From the NCBI GenBank assembly GCA_964597315.1, contig CAZQXD010000011.1:1-64000 (forward strand): DNA of 64,000 nucleotides. The letters are read 5' to 3'. Below, piece after piece: positions 60,272 to 64,000 of the stretch (positions are counted from its first letter, which is position 1; each line of letters begins with the position of its first letter). A model generated the notes under the pieces. The model saw only the letters and a program-made list of their open reading frames with translations. It did not search any database and was not told where the DNA came from. The position numbers were made by a program, and so were the translations under genes. Source of the DNA: CAZQXD01 sp964597315 (GTDB taxonomy: Bacteria; Pseudomonadota; Gammaproteobacteria; Competibacterales; Competibacteraceae).

Positions 60272-61315
60272 TTAGTGGAAAAGGTCCGCGAAAATGGCAT
60301 TGCGCAGGCGCAGGGCCAGGGGCGGCAGCGCCGTATAGACCTCTGAACGAAGCAGCTCCTCCTGGGGTGGATAAACGGCCGGGTGGGCCAGAAACGCCTC
60401 TGGCAACAAGGCCATCGCGGTTCGGTTGGGGGTGGGCGCTTGCAGATACATCGCCAACTGGGCGGCCTTGTCTGGCTGGCTTAGGAAATCCATAAACGCC
60501 CAGGCTAGGTCCTGGTTTTTTCCCGCCTCCAGAGCCGCCAGGTAATCCACCCACAGCGTGCCGCCCTCCTCTGGAACCACATAGGTAATGGCAGGGTGAT
60601 GCCGCTGGACCATGAGGGCGTCGCTACTGTACATCATAGCCGCCACCACCTCGCCACTGACTAAAGCGGAACTTTCATCCAGAGACAAAAAGGAATAGGA
60701 CTTGACGTGGGGTTTTTGCTCCAGCAGCAATTGCTGGGCCTGTTCCAATTCCTGGGGGTCGACGCTATTGGCGGAGTAGCCCAGGGCCTTGAGAGCCATG
60801 CTGATCAGGTCCCGGGCATGGTAGTGCATCAGAATCCGTCCTCTCAGAGCCGGGTCCGGGCGGAACAACTGCATCCAGCGCGTCAATGGCTTTGGTATCA
60901 GATCGGCGCGGTAGGCGATGCCCAAAGTACCCCAGGCATAGGGCACGGCGTAGCCCACGGCGGCGGGGAAGGCATCGAACCAGCGTGGGTCCACATGCCG
61001 CAGGTTGGGGATGGCCGCCGGGTCCAAGGGAGCCAGCCAGCCCCGGCGTCGGTACAAATCCAGTTGTACCTCATTGACCATCGCCAAGTCATAACCCTGA
61101 CTTTTGGATTCCACCAGTATCTGGTCTCGGGTATCGTCGCTCTCGAAATAAAGCTGGGTGACTTTCACCCCGCGCAAGGCTTCGAATTCCGCCACCAGCT
61201 CGGGGTCCATGTACTCCGACCAGTTCAGGAACACTAACGTCTGAGGGGGTTCCGCGAAGGCCGCGAGACTCAGGATCAGGGCATGGCACAGCAGTCCGTG
61301 GGCAAGGATTCTCAT
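60272..61315 (-). CDS. Polyamine-type ABC transporter substrate-binding protein (PotD/PotF-like)
   Basis: A 347-residue periplasmic protein. Signal peptide 1-21 (MRILAHGLLCHALILSLAAFA). The mature part begins PQTLVFLNWSEYMDPELVAEFEALRGVKVTQLYFESDD, the typical opening of spermidine/putrescine receptors. DLAMVNEVQLDLYRRRGWLAPLDPAAIPN and YAVPYAWGTLGIAYRADLIP follow. No permease or ATPase gene lies nearby; instead two hybrid kinases flank it. ATG 61315 directly precedes the signal peptide; the longer upstream frame has none. Confidence 0.88.
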   Translation of the reverse strand: MRILAHGLLCHALILSLAAFAEPPQTLVFLNWSEYMDPELVAEFEALRGVKVTQLYFESDDTRDQILVESKSQGYDLAMVNEVQLDLYRRRGWLAPLDPAAIPNLRHVDPRWFDAFPAAVGYAVPYAWGTLGIAYRADLIPKPLTRWMQLFRPDPALRGRILMHYHARDLISMALKALGYSANSVDPQELEQAQQLLLEQKPHVKSYSFLSLDESSALVSGEVVAAMMYSSDALMVQRHHPAITYVVPEEGGTLWVDYLAALEAGKNQDLAWAFMDFLSQPDKAAQLAMYLQAPTPNRTAMALLPEAFLAHPAVYPPQEELLRSEVYTALPPLALRLRNAIFADLFH

Positions 61316-61461
61316 TAGTCGTATTCGGGAATCTAAGAGGCACAGTCCTGTTCGAATGGTAGCAGGAACGGCAGGGGACCGGAAAAACAAGCCGGTCTCT
61401 TTATCCAGTGTCCTGTCTGGATGGGTGGGAGCGGGGGCGGCATCCCGCCGTGTACTTCCGG

Positions 61462-64000
61462 CTATAGGCTCTTTAGGGGCGCTGGGGTCGGGTCTGACGC
61501 CTTGGCATGATCACTACGGTGGTCGGCGGTCGCGGGCAACCAACGGGCCAGCATGGCGTACAACTGCTCGCGGCTGAACGGCTTGGCCAGATAATCGTCC
61601 ATGCCGGCCTCCAGACAGTGTTCCCTGTCTCCGGCCAGGGCATTGGCAGTCAGGGCCACGATGGGCGTACGACGGCTGGCGTTGATCTGCCGCTCGTGGC
61701 GGCGAATGGCTTGGGTCGCCTCGAAACCGTCCATCTCCGGCATTTGACAGTCCATCAACACCAGATCACAGCCCTCCTGAAACCGTTCCACGGCCTCCCG
61801 GCCGGTATGGGCCGTCACTGTCCGCAGACCGCGGGTTTTTAACAAGGCCACAGCGATATTTAAATTGACCGGATGATCCTCGGCCACTAGCACGGTGGCC
61901 CCGGCCTGCCGACTCACCACCATCGCTGGTGGATCGGCCACCGCTCCCGCTGCTCGGTTGCCATTCAGGAGCGATTGTAGGGTTCGGACCAGTTCCAAAC
62001 GGCGAACCGGCTTGGTGAGATTGGCCTGAATGCCGGCCTGGCGTCGGGCCGCTTCTTCGCCGACTTGGGAGACGGCGCTCAACATCACCAGAACCAGCCC
62101 GTCCAGGATCGCATCGGCGCTGATGGCCCTGGCCAGGGCCAGACCGTCCATGGTCGGCATATTGCGGTCCAGAATCGCCAGCCGGAATGGCCGACCGACG
62201 GCGGCGGCCTGCCGCAGCCGCTCCAGGGCGGCGTGGCCACCGATGGCGGTCTCCGCCGCCGCCCCCAGGCTGTTCAACTGATGGGCGAGAATCTCCCGGC
62301 TGGCGGCATTGTCGTCCACCACCAAAACCCGCGAGCCGGGCGGCAACGCCGACGTCAAGGCGCTAGTCGGGACCGACGCCGGGGCCTCAGTCCGGTCCAG
62401 CACCAGGGTAAAGTGAAAACAGGCGCCCTCGCCGGGTTTGCTGTCAACTTCCAGTCGGCCGCCCATTAATTCCACCAGCCGGGCGGAGATGGTCAGCCCC
62501 AGTCCGGTGCCGCCGTGACGGCGGGTGGTGGAGCCGTCGGCTTGGGAAAACGCGGCGAAAATCCGCTGTTGGGCCTGGGGGGCGATGCCTGGGCCGGTGT
62601 CCCTGACCTGGATATGCAGTTGCAACCGCCGATCCGGCAGCGCCTTGGCCGCCAGTTGCAGGGCGACTTCTCCGGTTTCGGTGAACTTGATGGCGTTGCC
62701 CAACAGGTTGACTAGCACTTGGCGCAGCCGTCCGGGGTCTCCGAGCAGCACTCCAGGTTCGGGGCCGACCGTGTGGACCAGCAGTTCCAAGCCCTTGTGA
62801 TGGGCTTGTTGGGCGAACAGGTCGCCCAGAGCCTCGGCCAGTTCCAGGATGTCGAAAGCAATAGGCTCCAATTCCAGCTTACCGGCCTCAATCTTGGAAT
62901 AGTCCAAAATATCGTTGATGATGCCCAGTAGCAGCTCGCCGGAGCTTTGCACGGTGAGAGCGAAGCGGCGTTGGGCGTCATCCAAGGGCGTGTCCAGCAG
63001 CAGTTCGGTCATGCCTAGCACCCCGTTCATGGGGGTGCGAATCTCATGACTCATGGTGGCCAGAAACTCACTTTTCGCTCGGCTGGCGGCCTCGGCGGAC
63101 TCCACGGCCTGGTGCAGTTCCCGAGTACGCTCCGCCACCATATCCTCCAACTCCCGCTGGTGGGCCTCCAGGGCTTGCCGAGAGTGGCGTAGGGATTGGC
63201 TCATCTGGTTGAAGGAGCGGGCCAAGTCGCCGATCTCATCGCCGCTGTCCACGACCACCGGGTGGTCCAACTCACCCCGGCCAACAGCCTGGGTAGCGGC
63301 GCGCAGGGCCTGGATAGGCTCTACCAATAGACGGCGCAACACCCATAACATCAGCACGGCGAGCAGCAGCGCCGCCGCCGCCACCAACCCGACCCGATTG
63401 CGTAGGCTCCGGCTTACCGCCAGTAATTCCCGCTTGGACAAGCTGCCCACCAGCAGCAGGTCCGGGTACGGCTGCCGGGCCAGATAGAGCATAGCGTCGT
63501 TTCCGACCCCGTGTTCCACCACCGCGCCGCTGCCAGCGGCTGCGGTCAGTTTTGGTAATAACGTTCGGGGTAGATCCCGACCCACCCTCTCGCCTTGGGG
63601 AGAGAACAGCACCTGGCCGGCGCCATCGGTATAAAACACCCGGCCACCGGCGCTGATCCGAGCTTCGGACACCTGCCGGGCCATAAAGCCCATGTCCACG
63701 GTCACCACCAGATACCCGCGCAAGGTCGGCGCCGCCGATACCGGGTCCAGGACCGGGTCCCTCAAGCGCAGTGACCGGGCCGCCAACAAGGCGATCCGAC
63801 CATTATCGGGGTTGTGGATAAAGGTGGAGAAAAACCCCTGACTGCGTTTCAGCGACTGAAACCAGGGGCTTTCGACCTCCATTTCATGGCGGTTATCCAG
63901 AGGGCCTAGAGTGGAGCGGGCGTCTTCAAAGCCGTCGGGCAGCAGCACCCGAATCTCGTAATAGTCAGGATATGCCCGTTGATAGCCAGCGAACAGCCGC
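61462..64000 (-). CDS. Membrane hybrid histidine kinase with two receivers (5' end outside window)
   Basis: At least 845 residues, and the frame is open to the window edge. The sensor part is dCache-like (YYEIRVLLPDGFEDARSTLG, FIHNPDNGRIALLAARSLRL) and similar to the kinase at 57581-60265. A membrane helix (VGLVAAAALLLAVLMLWVLRRLLV), HAMP, HisKA (MSHEIRTPMNGVLGM) and HATPase (DTGPGIAPQAQQRIFAAFSQADGSTT) follow. Receiver 1 has VLVVDDNAAS and LAILDRNMPTMDG; receiver 2 has VLVAEDHPVN, LVLMDCQMPEMDG and YLAKPF. Both look functional. First gene of an apparent kinase/binding protein/kinase operon. Confidence 0.9.
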   Translation of the reverse strand, partial: RLFAGYQRAYPDYYEIRVLLPDGFEDARSTLGPLDNRHEMEVESPWFQSLKRSQGFFSTFIHNPDNGRIALLAARSLRLRDPVLDPVSAAPTLRGYLVVTVDMGFMARQVSEARISAGGRVFYTDGAGQVLFSPQGERVGRDLPRTLLPKLTAAAGSGAVVEHGVGNDAMLYLARQPYPDLLLVGSLSKRELLAVSRSLRNRVGLVAAAALLLAVLMLWVLRRLLVEPIQALRAATQAVGRGELDHPVVVDSGDEIGDLARSFNQMSQSLRHSRQALEAHQRELEDMVAERTRELHQAVESAEAASRAKSEFLATMSHEIRTPMNGVLGMTELLLDTPLDDAQRRFALTVQSSGELLLGIINDILDYSKIEAGKLELEPIAFDILELAEALGDLFAQQAHHKGLELLVHTVGPEPGVLLGDPGRLRQVLVNLLGNAIKFTETGEVALQLAAKALPDRRLQLHIQVRDTGPGIAPQAQQRIFAAFSQADGSTTRRHGGTGLGLTISARLVELMGGRLEVDSKPGEGACFHFTLVLDRTEAPASVPTSALTSALPPGSRVLVVDDNAASREILAHQLNSLGAAAETAIGGHAALERLRQAAAVGRPFRLAILDRNMPTMDGLALARAISADAILDGLVLVMLSAVSQVGEEAARRQAGIQANLTKPVRRLELVRTLQSLLNGNRAAGAVADPPAMVVSRQAGATVLVAEDHPVNLNIAVALLKTRGLRTVTAHTGREAVERFQEGCDLVLMDCQMPEMDGFEATQAIRRHERQINASRRTPIVALTANALAGDREHCLEAGMDDYLAKPFSREQLYAMLARWLPATADHRSDHAKASDPTPAPLKSL

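Overview
The window looks like chromosome from a high-GC gammaproteobacterium with type IV pili, probably from the Chromatiales or a related sulfur/halophile lineage. Evidence for this is the Pil-Chp signalling cluster beside gshB, tonB, algH, ruvX and pyrRBC', an AsmA protein, a DUF883/holin/DUF3618 envelope cluster, and a family 1 encapsulin with encapsulated ferritin. The lineage is inferred from gene content and order only. No rRNA, tRNA or CRISPR array was seen.

Layout. (1) 1-7.6 kb is a lower-GC mobile and decayed region. It holds an integron attC site behind a broken cassette gene, a secreted M23 peptidase with a repeat-rich C-terminus, a REP-type transposase remnant, an IS3-family element, a haloalkane dehalogenase, a DM13 protein, an aldo/keto reductase and a four-helix membrane protein. 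(2) 7.7-31.2 kb is core genome: DAHP synthase, hicAB, a glutathione transferase, an MscS-type channel, YajD, a reductase-encapsulin-EncFtn operon, two YihY proteins, AsmA, asparaginase, a yqjDEK-like set with further DUF3618/holin genes, folA/thyA/lgt, an RlmI-like methyltransferase and a DUF255 thioredoxin-fold protein. (3) 31.2-41.1 kb is an accessory defence island. An RHH/PIN toxin-antitoxin pair, REP-like palindromes and an IS5-family element at a junction of two truncated genes lead into a minus-strand integron cassette array with no integrase in the window. (4) 41.2-64 kb is core again: the pilGHIJ-chpA-chpC-like cluster, gshB, tonB, algH, ruvX, pyrR, pyrB, pyrC', a PyrK-like flavoprotein, and two paralogous hybrid histidine kinases flanking a polyamine-type binding protein.

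The most striking object is at 35.5-40.05 kb. An N4-cytosine DNA methyltransferase resembling M.PvuII, a HerA-type ATPase and a NurA-like nuclease are encoded back to back between two attC sites. The R'' heptamer at the 3' end (GGCTAAC) is the exact reverse complement of the R' heptamer at the 5' boundary (GTTAGCC). That is what one intact gene cassette of about 4.56 kb should show. The preceding cassette passes the same test (GCATAAC/GTTATGC) and carries an HNH restriction-like gene interrupted by an amber codon. The following cassette carries a NYN-domain RNase-like gene. I infer a modification-plus-HerA/NurA anti-phage system that moves as a single integron cassette.

Other points of note are an encapsulin operon that also encodes an FAD/NAD(P) reductase and has a palindrome in front, a DUF3618-YihY fusion, a hybrid kinase whose HPt-like tail has lost its phospho-accepting histidine, and a dihydroorotase-like PyrC' without the HxH metal site.
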